Position numbers and translations under genes: made by a program
DNA from: Syntrophobacterales bacterium
GTDB taxonomy: Bacteria > Desulfobacterota > Desulfobaccia > Desulfobaccales > 0-14-0-80-60-11
DNA: 64,000 nucleotides
NCBI GenBank assembly: GCA_023229795.1
Contig: JALNYP010000008.1
Coordinates: forward strand, 1-64,000
Reading direction: 5' to 3'
Notes under the pieces: model-generated
What the model was told of the DNA's origin: nothing
What the model saw: only the letters and a program-made list of their open reading frames with translations
Database searches by the model: none
Shown: positions 41,999-51,856 of the stretch, piece after piece
How the letters are laid out: each line of letters opens with the position of its first letter
Position numbering within the stretch: the first letter of the stretch is position 1

Positions 41999-44524
41999 TT
42001 GATGGATAAAGAATCGGATGCTCTGGATTATCGTCGGCGCTACCGGGGTCTGATCGGCGTCAGAAGTAAAATGCCTATCCGGGATGTCTCCGTGCTGAGC
42101 CGCATCTATACCCCCGGCGTGGGGGCCGTGTGCAAGGAAATCGAGAAAAACCCGCTATCCTCCTTCGACTATACCTGCCGGGGCAATTCCATCGCCCTGA
42201 TCTCCGACGGCAGCCGCATCTATGACCTGGGGAACACCGGCGCGCTGGCGGCCTTGCCCAAGCTCGAAGCCAAGTCCGTCCTCTACAAGACCTTTGGGGG
42301 CGTCGATGCGGTGCCCATTCCCCTCCAGACCCAGAACGCCGACGAGATCATCGAGCTCGCCCGCATCCTGGCCCCGTCCTTCGGCGGCATCTGCCTCGAA
42401 GGCATCGCCGCGCCCAAGTGCTTCACCATCGAGAGCCGCATCCGCAAAGCCATCCGTCTGCCGGTGCTCCACCACGAAAACCACGCCGCGGGCATCATCG
42501 TGCTGGCGGCCCTCTTAAACGCCCTTAAGGTGGTGGATAAAGAGCTGGCCCAGGTCCGCATCGTCATCAGCGGCGCCGGGGCTGCGGGGATCGGCGCGGC
42601 CAAGGGCCTGATCGTGGCCGGGGCCGACAATATCGTGCTCTGCGACCGCCACGGCGCTCTCCATGTTTACCGCATGGAAGGCATGAACTGGGCCAAATCC
42701 GAGATCGCCCGCCTGGTGAAACCCCAGAACATCAAAGGCAGTCTGGCCGACGTGATGCGGGGCGCGGACGTGTTCATCGGGCTTTCCGCCAAGGGCCTGG
42801 TCACCCGGGAAATGGTGGCTTCCATGGCCCCCAACGCCATTGTCTTCGCCCTGGCCCTGCCCGAGCCGGAAATCAGCGAGGCCGAAGCCCAGGCCGGCGG
42901 CGCCGCGATCGTGGCCACCGGCCAGACGGAAAGCGCCAACCAGATCCGGTCCTCCCTCATTACCCCGGGATTCTTCCGGGGCTGTCTGGATGTGGGGGCC
43001 CTGCGGGTTAACATCGACATGTTCCTGGCCGCGGCCCGGGCCCTGGCGGCCATGATCCCGGCTGACCAATTGTCTCCTGCCAATATCATCCCCCGGCAGA
43101 TGGATTGGCGTATCTCCCCGGTGGTGGCCGAGGCGGTGGCCCGGACGGCCCAGATGACGGGCGTGGCCCGCCACAGCGCGGACGTGATCTCCCCTGAGAT
43201 GATTCGCGAGCGCACCGAGAAGTATATCTATGAAGGGGAACTGGCCTGGCTGCCGCCCGAAAGTCAGGATTACGGCAAACTCAGCATCAACCAGGAGTCC
43301 CTGGAGCTTCACCGCCGTTATCAGGGCTGCATCCAGGTGTACGCCAAGGTCCCCATCAAGGATGAGGTCATCTACCGGCGGGTTTATGCCCCCACCGTGG
43401 TGGATGAGGTCTGCAAAAAGATCATGGCCGAACCCCTCGCCGCCTACGACTACACCTGCAAGAGCAACCTGGTGGCCATCGTCTCCGACGGCAGCGCCGT
43501 TCTAGGCCTGGGGAATATCGGCCCCCGGGCCGCGCTGCCGGTCATGGAAGGCAAGGCCGTGCTCTTCAAGACCTTCGGCGGGGTCGAGGCCTTTCCCATC
43601 TGCATCAGCACTCAGGACCCCGACCTGGTGGTCCAACTGGTGGAAAACATTGCCCCGGCCTTCGGCGGCATCAACCTGGAGGATATCTCGTCGCCCCGGT
43701 GCTTCGACATCGAGCAGAGATTGTGCGAACGTCTGGATATCCCGGTCTTTCACGACGACCAGCACGGCACCGCGGTGGTGACCCTGGCGGCCCTGATCAA
43801 TGCCTTGAAGCTCGCGGCGCGCCGGATCGAGGACGTCAAGATCGTCTTCAACGGCGCCGGGGCCTCGGCCATTGCCGTGACCAAGCTTCTGATCCAGGCC
43901 GGGGCCCAAAATATCACGGTGTGCGATACCACCGGCATTATCTACAAAGGCCGCGGCAAAGGTATGAATCCCATCAAGGAGGAGCTGGCGGCTATCACCA
44001 ACCCGGACCGGCTCCAGGGCTCCCTGGCCGAGGCCTTGCGCGGCGCCGACGTCTTCTTCGGCCTGTCGGGACCCAACGTTCTGAAACCGGACATGGTGCG
44101 GGCCATGGCCGCTAACCCCATCGTCTTCGCCCTGGCCAACCCGGACCCGGAAATCCATCCCGATGCGGCCTGGGAGGCCGGGGCCCTGGTGGTGGCCACC
44201 GGCCGGTCGGATTTCCCCAACCAGGTGAACAACTGCCTGGCGTTTCCCGGCATCTTCCGGGGGGCCCTGGACATCCGGGCCCGGGGTATCAATGACGCCA
44301 TGAATATCGCCGCGGCCCACGCCATCGCCGCGCTGGTGGGCGATAAATTAAGCCCGCGCTATATCTTGCCCGAAGCCATGGATTTCCGGGTGCCGCCGGT
44401 GGTGGCCGAAGCCGTGGCCCGGGCCGGCCTCGAGACCGGCATGGCCCGGATTCAGATAGACCCGGCCAAAATCGCCAAACACACCCGGGAGTTCATCTAC
44501 GACGAGCGTCTGTCGATCCTCTGA
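41999..44524 (+). CDS. Tandem double-domain malic enzyme (first half degenerate)
   Basis: 841 residues made of two malic-enzyme units in tandem. The second (about 430-841) keeps the catalytic features: YTCKSNLVAIVSDGSAVLGLGNIG, KAVLFKTFGG, NLEDISSP, FHDDQHGTA (H585-A592), FNGAGASAIA for the nucleotide. The first (1 to about 425) has the same fold but NLED becomes CLEG and HDDQHGTA becomes HHENHAAG (158-165), so metal/acid residues are lost. The active half should decarboxylate malate to pyruvate with NAD(P). No phosphotransacetylase tail, unlike enteric MaeB. Confidence 0.88.
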   Translation: MMDKESDALDYRRRYRGLIGVRSKMPIRDVSVLSRIYTPGVGAVCKEIEKNPLSSFDYTCRGNSIALISDGSRIYDLGNTGALAALPKLEAKSVLYKTFGGVDAVPIPLQTQNADEIIELARILAPSFGGICLEGIAAPKCFTIESRIRKAIRLPVLHHENHAAGIIVLAALLNALKVVDKELAQVRIVISGAGAAGIGAAKGLIVAGADNIVLCDRHGALHVYRMEGMNWAKSEIARLVKPQNIKGSLADVMRGADVFIGLSAKGLVTREMVASMAPNAIVFALALPEPEISEAEAQAGGAAIVATGQTESANQIRSSLITPGFFRGCLDVGALRVNIDMFLAAARALAAMIPADQLSPANIIPRQMDWRISPVVAEAVARTAQMTGVARHSADVISPEMIRERTEKYIYEGELAWLPPESQDYGKLSINQESLELHRRYQGCIQVYAKVPIKDEVIYRRVYAPTVVDEVCKKIMAEPLAAYDYTCKSNLVAIVSDGSAVLGLGNIGPRAALPVMEGKAVLFKTFGGVEAFPICISTQDPDLVVQLVENIAPAFGGINLEDISSPRCFDIEQRLCERLDIPVFHDDQHGTAVVTLAALINALKLAARRIEDVKIVFNGAGASAIAVTKLLIQAGAQNITVCDTTGIIYKGRGKGMNPIKEELAAITNPDRLQGSLAEALRGADVFFGLSGPNVLKPDMVRAMAANPIVFALANPDPEIHPDAAWEAGALVVATGRSDFPNQVNNCLAFPGIFRGALDIRARGINDAMNIAAAHAIAALVGDKLSPRYILPEAMDFRVPPVVAEAVARAGLETGMARIQIDPAKIAKHTREFIYDERLSIL

Positions 44525-44540
44525 TACCGGGGTAGGGTTT

Positions 44541-44593
44541 TGGTAGCCGCAGGCTTTAGCCTGCGCCTTCACAGGCGAGACGCCCGTGCCACC
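44541..44593. repeat. GGTAGCCGCAGGC / ACAGGCGAGACGCC repeat, copy 2
   Basis: TGGTAGCCGCAGGCTTTAGC...GCG (44541-44565) followed by ACAGGCGAGACGCCCGTGCC.. (44571-44593). Same two-part order as at 4515. Confidence 0.7.
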
Positions 44594-44618
44594 ATTTGAT
44601 TGCAAAGAAGTACGAAAC

Positions 44619-44647
44619 GCAGGGGCGGGTTTTCAACCCGCCCCTGC
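44619..44647. terminator. 13-bp hairpin between convergent malic enzyme and baeRF genes
   Basis: GCAGGGGCGGGTT / AACCCGCCCCTGC with a TTC loop. No U-run, but the position between convergent genes suggests a transcription barrier. Confidence 0.45.
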
Positions 44648-44743
44648 ATGTTCTCGGCAATGTAGAGTGCGCCCGGCGCACCATGCTCTTGTGAGGTTTC
44701 GCTTCAGCTCTCCATCCAACTCTCAACGACTAGGCGTTAACCC

Positions 44744-45895
44744 TCAATAGCGCCAGATGGCGGCCAGCAGCGCCCCATCGGGGACCTCGGCGGGTTCCAC
44801 CGCATAGACCGCGCCGCCGTGCAGCAAGGTTTGCGTGGCGGCCAGATCCAACAGATCGAAGTCGCCGGGCTGGGCCTCGGCATGGAGGTGCGCCTGGCTG
44901 GTGCCCGGGTCAAAATCGCCCCACTGCTGGCGGCCCACCGCCACCAACAGGCACTCCACCCGGCCATGGTAGGCCGCGGGCACGATTTCCCGGGCGTCCT
45001 GAGAGGTCCGGCCGGTGCCCGCCAGTTTCCGGAACCGGGCTGCGGCCTCCTGCTGCTCCCGCTTAAAGTAGGGCTCCACCAGGGCCCAGGCCTGGCGGTG
45101 CAGGTCCTCGGGGTTCACCCCCTCGGGGTTCCCGGTAATGCCGCCGTTCAACACATGCTGATAGGTATTCACTTCTTTATAGATGGGCAGGAGATACTCC
45201 ACCCCGGCCAGGACCAGGGGCGCCTGGGCCTCCCGGAGCAATTCCCTCAGCCCCTGGTCGATCTGCCGGAAATAGCGCTGAATTCTTTCCTTGGTATCTT
45301 GGGCTTCCTGACCGTGAAACATGGCGGCCCGCTCTCCCCTGGCGCCGCCCACCCCGAGGCCGGTGCGGAACTGCAGTTGTTTGATCAGTTCATCGTATTT
45401 CAGGGCGTCGGCCAGACTCTTGGGCACCCCCTCCAGATCATCGATGGCGCTGAGTCCGACGCGGGACCCCTCGAAGAGCCGCACGGCATTTTGGCTTAAG
45501 GCCAGCACGAAAAACTCATTGCCTCCCAGCAGGGTCAGGAGCGGCTTGATGTGGAACCGATGCCCGACCACCACCAGCGGCTCAAAGGTGATGGGCAACT
45601 GGTAATAGCGAAACATCGCCGGAGTCAGGAAGAGAGCCAGCCCATCCCGTTTGTCCTTCCAGAAGGGGATGGCTTCCACCAGCTTGACGGCCGGCTCCAG
45701 CAGGGTTTCGGCTTCCGCCGGGCGCAGCCCATAGGCCAGGAGGCCTTCCTGGGCCTCACGAATCAAGTTTTTCAGACGGGTGCGATCCTGTTGATTTTCG
45801 GTGGGCAGGCGGTGGGTGGGCATATATAAGGAGACGCACGGCGTCTGGGGCGACTCGGCGAGAGTTCTCAGTTCATCTCGGGTGAAGATTCTCAT
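44744..45895 (-). CDS. baeRF3-like (bacterial eRF1-like) family protein
   Basis: 383 residues. It opens MRIFTRDELRTLAESPQTPCVSLYMPTH, and contains LGGNEFFVLALSQNAVRLFEGSR, a central FRTGLGVGG..GERAAMFHG loop, LREAQAPLVLAGVEYLLPIYKEVN and a C-terminal HYPE-like YAVEPAEVPDGALLAAIWRY. This is the pattern of the baeRF family 3, predicted relatives of peptide-chain release factor eRF1. No experimentally proven function is known to me; ribosome or stress-related roles have been proposed. AGGAGG lies 5 bases before ATG 45895. Single gene. Confidence 0.75.
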   Translation of the reverse strand: MRIFTRDELRTLAESPQTPCVSLYMPTHRLPTENQQDRTRLKNLIREAQEGLLAYGLRPAEAETLLEPAVKLVEAIPFWKDKRDGLALFLTPAMFRYYQLPITFEPLVVVGHRFHIKPLLTLLGGNEFFVLALSQNAVRLFEGSRVGLSAIDDLEGVPKSLADALKYDELIKQLQFRTGLGVGGARGERAAMFHGQEAQDTKERIQRYFRQIDQGLRELLREAQAPLVLAGVEYLLPIYKEVNTYQHVLNGGITGNPEGVNPEDLHRQAWALVEPYFKREQQEAAARFRKLAGTGRTSQDAREIVPAAYHGRVECLLVAVGRQQWGDFDPGTSQAHLHAEAQPGDFDLLDLAATQTLLHGGAVYAVEPAEVPDGALLAAIWRY

Positions 45896-46211
45896 ATCCG
45901 CCTCCTAAGCAGGGTAGGGTTTCGGGAATCTCAGTCGATGCAGTACCTCCCGATGGGAACAATCATGGATTTTCGGACCTCCCGGGCGACCGGCTCATCG
46001 CGGCGGAGAGGGGTGGGGGTAAAGGGTTGACCGCGCAAGGGTCTCGCCTGGTTCGGGTCCAGGGGTTCCGAAGGATCGGGCCTCCCCGGCCGCCTCCGCA
46101 CCCGATCAGGAAGCCTCCGGTCCGGGCGGAAGGTTCACGTCCCCACCGGCTCCCCTCCGCCCCCGGAGGGGAGCCGGTGGGGACGTTGGCGGCCGGTTGG
46201 CCGGAGATGGG
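45896..46211. other. 316-base gap with a 22-bp perfect hairpin
   Basis: No gene seen. At 46137-46186 a 22-bp perfect stem (ACGTCCCCACCGGCTCCCCT.. / its complement) with a 6-base loop lies 26 bases after the gapdh stop; it is the probable terminator structure for that gene although no U-run follows. Confidence 0.55.
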
Positions 46212-47207
46212 TCACATGCCTTTGGCCAGCCGCACGGTCTCTCTGACCAGCTGATTGGTATAGCCCCATTCGTTATCGTACCAGCTAAAGAGCTTGACCA
46301 GGTCGCCGTCCACCACCTGGGTCATGCTGGGGTCAAAAATGGACGCATGGGGATTCATGATGATATCGGACGACACGATGGGATCTTCGGCGTATTGCAG
46401 AATTTCCTTATAGCGGCCATTGGCCTCTTCTTGAAAAATCTGATTGATTTCTTCCACCGTGGTGGGCCGCTCGGTGACGAACACCAAATCCGCCAGGGAG
46501 CCGCAGGGCACCGGACAGCGCACCGAGACCCCGTCGAATTTGCCTTTATACTGGGGCAAAGTGTTGGTGGTGGCCACCGCCGCGCCCGTGGAGGTGGGCA
46601 CCAGGTTGGCCGCGCCGGCCCGGCCCCGCCGCCATTTCTTATTGGGGCCGTCCACCATGGCCTGGGAGGAGGTGTAGGCGTGGATGGTGGTCATGATAGC
46701 CTTCTTGACGCCGATCCGCCGCCCCATGATCTCGACCACCGGGGTGATGCAGTTGGTGGTGCAGGAGGCGCAGGAGATCATCCGGTCGTCGGCCCCCGGC
46801 TTGGTCACGCCATGCACGATGCAACAGACGTCGTGCCCTTTGGGCGGCGCCGAGAGCATGGCGTACTTGGCCCCCGCGGCAATATGCTTGCTCAGCCCCT
46901 CGGCCTGGGTGAACAGCCCGGTGCATTCCAGGGCGATCTCCACCCCCAGGTCCTTCCAGGGTAGCTGGGCCGGGTCCTTGACACTCAAAAATTTTATGGT
47001 CTTGCCGGCCACCTTCAGGCTGTCGCCCGCGGCGGACACCCGATGCTTATATACTCCATAAACCGTGTCATAATTCAGCAAGTAGACCAGGTTACCCAGC
47101 TCCATCAGATCGTTGACCGCCACCAGCTCCAGATCGGGGGTGTCCATAATAACTTTGAAAGCCGCCCGGCCAATCCGTCCCATACCGTTAATCGCTACCT
47201 TGGTCAT
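46212..47207 (-). CDS. gap: Glyceraldehyde-3-phosphate dehydrogenase (type I)
   Basis: 331 residues, the usual length. NAD-binding opening KVAINGMGRIGRAAFK, active-site CASCTTNC (catalytic Cys about residue 150; the usual SNAS is SCAS), HAYTSSQ, RRGRAGAANLVPTSTGAA and WYDNEWGYTNQLV. ATG 47207 has GAGGAGG 6 bases upstream; the TTG two codons earlier is not used. Followed by a strong hairpin. The divergence from standard GAPDH at SNAS and DTVYG/SPPKGHD-type segments is moderate, with substrates unchanged. Confidence 0.92.
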   Translation of the reverse strand: MTKVAINGMGRIGRAAFKVIMDTPDLELVAVNDLMELGNLVYLLNYDTVYGVYKHRVSAAGDSLKVAGKTIKFLSVKDPAQLPWKDLGVEIALECTGLFTQAEGLSKHIAAGAKYAMLSAPPKGHDVCCIVHGVTKPGADDRMISCASCTTNCITPVVEIMGRRIGVKKAIMTTIHAYTSSQAMVDGPNKKWRRGRAGAANLVPTSTGAAVATTNTLPQYKGKFDGVSVRCPVPCGSLADLVFVTERPTTVEEINQIFQEEANGRYKEILQYAEDPIVSSDIIMNPHASIFDPSMTQVVDGDLVKLFSWYDNEWGYTNQLVRETVRLAKGM

Positions 47208-47290
47208 AACCAACCTCCTCCTCCACTAAAGTTCATGATGGCCCATTATGTCCCATGTCCTCACGATACGCAACCGAGCTTTTCTCGGGT

Positions 47291-47758
47291 TTATTCTGCC
47301 GCCGCCGGGGCCATGATGGTCAGCACGGGACAGGGAGCATGGCGCGCCGCTTTTTCGGCCACCGAACCATGGGTCCACCGGCGCCAGCCCGTCTCGCCGT
47401 GGGACGCGATGACGATGAGGTCCGCGTGCTCTTGCGCGGCGGCCCGCCGGATTTCCGCGGCGGGCTCCCCGGTGGTCACCAGATCCCGGCTCCGCACTTC
47501 TCCGGACACCTGATGGCTCACCAGGTCTTTCAGCTTTTTTTCCGCATAAATGGCCAGTTCCTGCTGATACAAGGGCAGGTCAAAGTTAAAGTCCGCCTGC
47601 GGGTCGGGGAACGCATGCGGACCCGGTACCGGCGGAATCACGTGCAGCACCAACAACTCCGCGCTAAAATGCCGGGCCAGCTCTTCGGCCCGCTTCAAGG
47701 CCAGGTATGAAGGTTCACTAAAATCCGTAGGACAAAGAATTCTCTTAAACGGCAACAT
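47291..47758 (-). CDS. Universal stress protein (UspA family)
   Basis: 155 residues in a single Usp domain: MLPFKRILCPTDFSEPSYLALKRAEELA, LLVLHVIPP, and the nucleotide-binding tail DLIVIASHGETG...GSVAEKAARHAPCPVLTI (G2xG9xG(S/T) loop). Start at ATG 47758 preceded by AGGAG; the longer frame to 47911 is not supported. Lies upstream of gap on the same strand with an 83-base gap. Confidence 0.88.
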   Translation of the reverse strand: MLPFKRILCPTDFSEPSYLALKRAEELARHFSAELLVLHVIPPVPGPHAFPDPQADFNFDLPLYQQELAIYAEKKLKDLVSHQVSGEVRSRDLVTTGEPAAEIRRAAAQEHADLIVIASHGETGWRRWTHGSVAEKAARHAPCPVLTIMAPAAAE

Positions 47759-47879
47759 TTTCACTCCTCTTGCGGTTCGCGGTAACTCTTTAAACATAAA
47801 TACCATTTCCGGAAGTTGCAAGGCCGGGGCGGCCCTTAATATCCTGGGTCCCCTCCTCAGGTTTGGACAACTTGAACTT

Positions 47880-47995
47880 GAGACCTCTGCGCAGGTCTCC
47901 TCACCTGTCATTCTGAGGGAGCGAAGCGACCGAAGAATCTAGATCCTTCGCTACGCTCAGGATGACAGAATGGCTTTTCGCACTGGTCTCAACTT
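47880..47995. repeat. Dispersed imperfect palindrome, CATTCTGAGG type, copy 2
   Basis: CTTGAGACCTCTGCG...CTGTCATTCTGAGGGAGCG, CGACCGAAGAATCTAGATCC, GCTACGCTCAGGATGACAG and CACTGGTCTCAAC: long inverted arms, same core as 4279. It separates the hybrid kinase (stop at 48006) from the Usp gene. Confidence 0.7.
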
Positions 47996-48005
47996 TCAGT
48001 TGGTT

Positions 48006-50984
48006 CTATAATTCCCGAGAAGCCGACCGTGGCAAGCCCCCGCCGTCCTCCAGGATTTCCGCCACCAGGCGGGAGAGGGCCGCGATGCGGTAGGGCTTCT
48101 GGATGAATCCCCGGGCCCCGGCCGCCATGAGCTCCCGGGTCTCCCCGTCCAGGGAGTAGCCGCTGGACAACAGGACTTTGACCGCCGGGTCGATTTCCTT
48201 CAGCTCCCGGTAGGTTTCGCCGCCTCCCAGGCCGGGCATGATCATATCCAGGATCACCAGATCGATGCCGTGCCGTTCCCGGCGGAAGATCTCCAGGGCC
48301 TCAGCCCCGGTGGCGGCTGGCAGGATTCGGTAACCCAGTTGTTCCAGGATTCTTTTGGCCACCAACCTGATGCTGTCCTCATCATCCACCAGCAAAATCG
48401 CGCCGGAGCCCGGCACGAACCCCTTTTCCCGGCACTTCTCCCAGACCGCGGCCTTGGGGGATACCGGCAGATAGATACGAAAGGTGGCGCCCTGGCCGGG
48501 TTGGCTCTCTACCATGATGATGCCCTGGTGCTGCCGGATAATGGCATAGGCCGAAGCCAGCCCCAGGCCCGTGCCCTGGCTCATGCTCTTGGTGGTAAAA
48601 AACGGGTCGAAAATCCGGGCCGCGGTGGCCTCATCCATCCCCACCCCGGTATCGGCCAGGCTGAGTTGCACATACTGCCCCGGCGGCCGTCCGTAAGGCT
48701 CGCAAAAAGCCTCGGTGAGCGTCACCTCGCGGGTGGTCAGGGTCATCTGCCCCTTTCGGTCCATGGCCTGCCAGGCATTGACGAACAGATTGAGCAGCAC
48801 CTGCTCGATCTGCCCCTGGTCGGCTTTCACCGGCGGCAGATCAGGGTCCAGCCGCCGGATGATCTGAATATCGCTCCGGGTCCGGCAAAACAGCCGGGCG
48901 GACTTTTCGGCCAGGACGTTGAGGTCCAGGGGCTTCAGCGCGAAGGCCCCGCCCCGGCCCAGGGACAGCAGTTGCTTGGTGAGCGCCGAACCCTTCACCA
49001 CCTCCTGCTCGATCAATTTCAGGTCCGAGTAGGCCGGGTCGCCAGCGTCCAGGTTGGCCAGGATCAAGCCGGTCAGGCCCATGATATTCATGAGCAGGTT
49101 ATTGAAATTATGGGCAATGCCCCCGGCCAAAGTGCCGACGGCTTCCATCTTCCGGTGCTGCCAGATCTGTTTTTCCATCGCCTTCTTGTCGCTGATGTCG
49201 CTAAACATGGCGAAGGTCCCCAGAAACCGGCCGTCTTCCATCCGGGGCACCGAACTCATGATCACCGCCACCGGGCCGCGGTCCTTAGCCAGCATCTCCA
49301 ATTCCTTTTGCACCACCCGGCCTTCCCGGTTTTCGGCCAGGACCGCCTCTACCGCCCGGTAGTTTTCCTCATCCCAAAATTCCGCCAGGTATTTGCCTTC
49401 CAGATTGTCCTCCCCGGTGATCTCCTGCATCCGGCGATTGGCAAACTTGACGGTGCCGTCCGCCTCCAGAATCCAGACGCCTTCATGGGCGTTTTCCACC
49501 AATCCCCGGTACTGGCGCTCCGAGGTCTCCAACTGGCCGTAGAGCCGGGAATTCTCCAGGGCGATGGCCAACTGGTTGGCAAAGCTGGTGGCGAACTCCA
49601 CATCCGCCTCGGTCAGGGTGCTGCCGGGCCTAGCCCCAGCCAGCAGCACCCCGATGATTTTATGACGCACGACGAGGGGCGCGGCCAGCCCCGCGGCGAT
49701 GCCGAGGGCGGCGATTAACGGGTCCGGCTGGCTGGGCCCTGCGGAGGTTTCTGCCGGGAACACCGCCGGGTTGCCGTGCAGCGCCGCCCGGGCGATGATC
49801 CGGTCCGTCTCGAACAGGGAAATAGGGCACTGCCGCACCTGCTCCACCATTTCGGGCGCGAACCCCATGGCCTCCTGCACGGACAGCGTCAGGTCCCGGT
49901 CGTCCAGGAGAAAGATCATCACCCGGTCCAGTTTGGTGAACTTGATGAAGAGGTCCAGACTGAATTGCACCAGCTCTTCCGGGTGCACCAGCCACATGGC
50001 CGCGCTGCTGGACTGGTGCAGGCACATCAGATGGTCGATCTTCTCCCGCAATTGCAGGTTTAAGCCGTGGATTTCATGAAATTTATGTTTCAGGAGCTCC
50101 TTGTCCCACTCCAGTTCGGCAATGGTGGATTTGAGCAACGACCAGGGAGCCGTCAGGTGCATCAGGAATTCCCGCAGGTAGGATTTCCTCTCCCACTTAA
50201 AGTGGTATTCGCAATATTCGTCGCCCTTGAAAAAACACCGGGTTTCTACCACGTGGGCCGGCGGCAGGTTCCAGACGGTGGGGATGCCGGAGTAAATGCC
50301 CCGGTTGAACTTGCAGAAATCGATGATGCTGGGGATGTCCCGGTCCCAGTGCAGGCGGATGGTAGCCCGGTCCCGCCGGGTCTCCACGATCTCGATGCGC
50401 TTATTCCGGTTAAATTTGTCATTGATTTTCTGGGCCCGCTTCAGGCTGCGCCGGGGATTCTTATAGGCAAACAGGATGATCCGCTGCACGTAGTTAAATT
50501 TTTTGCGCGCCGCGGTCTGAAACCCGATCTCAAAGGCGATGTCCTCATTGCCGGTGAGACGCCGGGCATTTTCGAACATCTGGATGACCACCTCACTGGA
50601 GACCCAGTTGTTGATCTCCATGAGAAATTCGCGCGGCTTGGCCAGGGCCGCGATTTCCTGGCCCAACCCTTCCATGACCGCAGGGACTGCGTGCGGCAGC
50701 CATTCCTCAAAATAGGCGATGATTGCCCTGGTATTCAGACAGCTATGATGTTTTTCCACGGTAGCTCGATGGCCTTCAGTCAGAGCCGCCCCGCATGGGG
50801 ATATTTGTCTCAAACCACAAAATAACGTACCCCCATGAGGGTTTGCCAGGCTTTTTTTTAGTTTCGCGTTCACAAAGACGGTCAACCGTCTCACCCGGTG
50901 AGGCCCGAACCTGCAAGAGATATCGGCATCCAGGCCCCCAAAGCTTAAACCACGGCTCCCATTCCCCACCCACTCATAAGGCAA
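48006..50984 (-). CDS. Hybrid sensor histidine kinase (V4R-like, GAF, PAS, HisKA, HATPase, REC)
   Basis: Up to 992 residues, no membrane segment. Order: an N-terminal sensor about 85-270 with a V4R-like end (FFKGDEYCEYHF), GAF (about 330-480), PAS (about 490-610), HisKA with GGIAHNFNNLL, HATPase with NLFVNAWQAM, DTGVGMD and GTGLGLASAYAI, and a C-terminal receiver (LLVDDEDS, VILDMIMPG, FIQKPY). The phosphorelay output is unknown. The start is doubtful: the first about 75 residues look non-conserved, and a GTG at 50759 would start the protein just before CLNTRAIIAYFEEW. Confidence 0.82.
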   Translation of the reverse strand: MPYEWVGNGSRGLSFGGLDADISCRFGPHRVRRLTVFVNAKLKKSLANPHGGTLFCGLRQISPCGAALTEGHRATVEKHHSCLNTRAIIAYFEEWLPHAVPAVMEGLGQEIAALAKPREFLMEINNWVSSEVVIQMFENARRLTGNEDIAFEIGFQTAARKKFNYVQRIILFAYKNPRRSLKRAQKINDKFNRNKRIEIVETRRDRATIRLHWDRDIPSIIDFCKFNRGIYSGIPTVWNLPPAHVVETRCFFKGDEYCEYHFKWERKSYLREFLMHLTAPWSLLKSTIAELEWDKELLKHKFHEIHGLNLQLREKIDHLMCLHQSSSAAMWLVHPEELVQFSLDLFIKFTKLDRVMIFLLDDRDLTLSVQEAMGFAPEMVEQVRQCPISLFETDRIIARAALHGNPAVFPAETSAGPSQPDPLIAALGIAAGLAAPLVVRHKIIGVLLAGARPGSTLTEADVEFATSFANQLAIALENSRLYGQLETSERQYRGLVENAHEGVWILEADGTVKFANRRMQEITGEDNLEGKYLAEFWDEENYRAVEAVLAENREGRVVQKELEMLAKDRGPVAVIMSSVPRMEDGRFLGTFAMFSDISDKKAMEKQIWQHRKMEAVGTLAGGIAHNFNNLLMNIMGLTGLILANLDAGDPAYSDLKLIEQEVVKGSALTKQLLSLGRGGAFALKPLDLNVLAEKSARLFCRTRSDIQIIRRLDPDLPPVKADQGQIEQVLLNLFVNAWQAMDRKGQMTLTTREVTLTEAFCEPYGRPPGQYVQLSLADTGVGMDEATAARIFDPFFTTKSMSQGTGLGLASAYAIIRQHQGIIMVESQPGQGATFRIYLPVSPKAAVWEKCREKGFVPGSGAILLVDDEDSIRLVAKRILEQLGYRILPAATGAEALEIFRRERHGIDLVILDMIMPGLGGGETYRELKEIDPAVKVLLSSGYSLDGETRELMAAGARGFIQKPYRIAALSRLVAEILEDGGGLPRSASREL

Positions 50985-51262
50985 ATTTTATCAGGCGCGG
51001 GTCAAAATTTTCATTGACTAAATTTATTCAGATATTATAATATCCTTATAATTGAATATTTCAGATGAAAAGGTGATGAACGAGCCGATTCCCTGTAAGA
51101 ATATCACTGACAAGAAGATCAGAAATTGTTGACTTGCGCACTTTCGTTCATCAAGGTAGCCTCTGCGGTGGTGAAAGAGGCTAGAGGTTAGTCTGGATCG
51201 TGACTTAACCCGCCATCTTTCAGTTTAACATGGCTTAAGTCCTAACCCAAATCGAGTTTATT

Positions 51263-51856
51263 ATGCTGAATACTTTAAAAGCACCCTTGGAACCGTCCCT
51301 CTCCCTGGCCGAGGGCCTGGCCGCGCTGACCACCGTCTCGGCCTGCTATCAATGTAAAAAGTGTTCGGGCGGCTGTCCCTTGACCTTTGCCATGGATTTC
51401 TACCCCGACCAGGTCATCCGGCTGGCGCTTTTGGGGCAGGAAGACACCGTGCTGGGTTGCCGCACCATCTGGGTGTGCTCCTCCTGCGAGACCTGCACCA
51501 CCCGCTGCCCCAACCAGATCGACATCGCCGGGGTCATGGACTGGCTGAAAGAGGAAGCCCTGCGGCGGGGATTTGCTTCGCCCCAACCCGGGGTGACCCG
51601 TTTCCACCAGACCTTCCTGGACACGGTCCGCCTGGCCGGCGGGCGCCTGTCCGAGCCGCTGCTTTTGGGCCTCTACCAATTAAGGAGCGGCGGCACTATC
51701 GCCAAACTCAAGTCCGGGGCCCTAACTGCCGATCTCAGTATGGCCTGGGAATTGGCCAAGCGCCGCCGCCTGGTGCCGCGCCTCCCCCATCGGCTCAAGG
51801 GTATTAAGGAAATTAAAGACATCTTCGCCAAGGCGCAGAAACAGGAAAAGCCGTGA
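51263..51856 (+). CDS. hdrC: Heterodisulfide reductase subunit C-like protein
   Basis: 197 residues with two ferredoxin [4Fe-4S] motifs: CYQCKKCSGGCP (about 30-41) and CSSCETCTTRCP (about 72-83), then a helical C-terminal part. Carries electrons from HdrA to HdrB. First gene of an approximately 12-kb co-directional operon; its stop overlaps the hdrB GTG (GTGA). The 280-base upstream region has a TTGACT near 51129 but no convincing -10 box. Confidence 0.9.
   Translation: MLNTLKAPLEPSLSLAEGLAALTTVSACYQCKKCSGGCPLTFAMDFYPDQVIRLALLGQEDTVLGCRTIWVCSSCETCTTRCPNQIDIAGVMDWLKEEALRRGFASPQPGVTRFHQTFLDTVRLAGGRLSEPLLLGLYQLRSGGTIAKLKSGALTADLSMAWELAKRRRLVPRLPHRLKGIKEIKDIFAKAQKQEKP

Noticed and set aside
50760..50990. 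Possible c-di-GMP (GEMM) riboswitch before the hybrid kinase
   Set aside because: GGCAAACC is present on the minus strand but the conserved GGGACGCAAAGCC partner and tetraloop do not fit.
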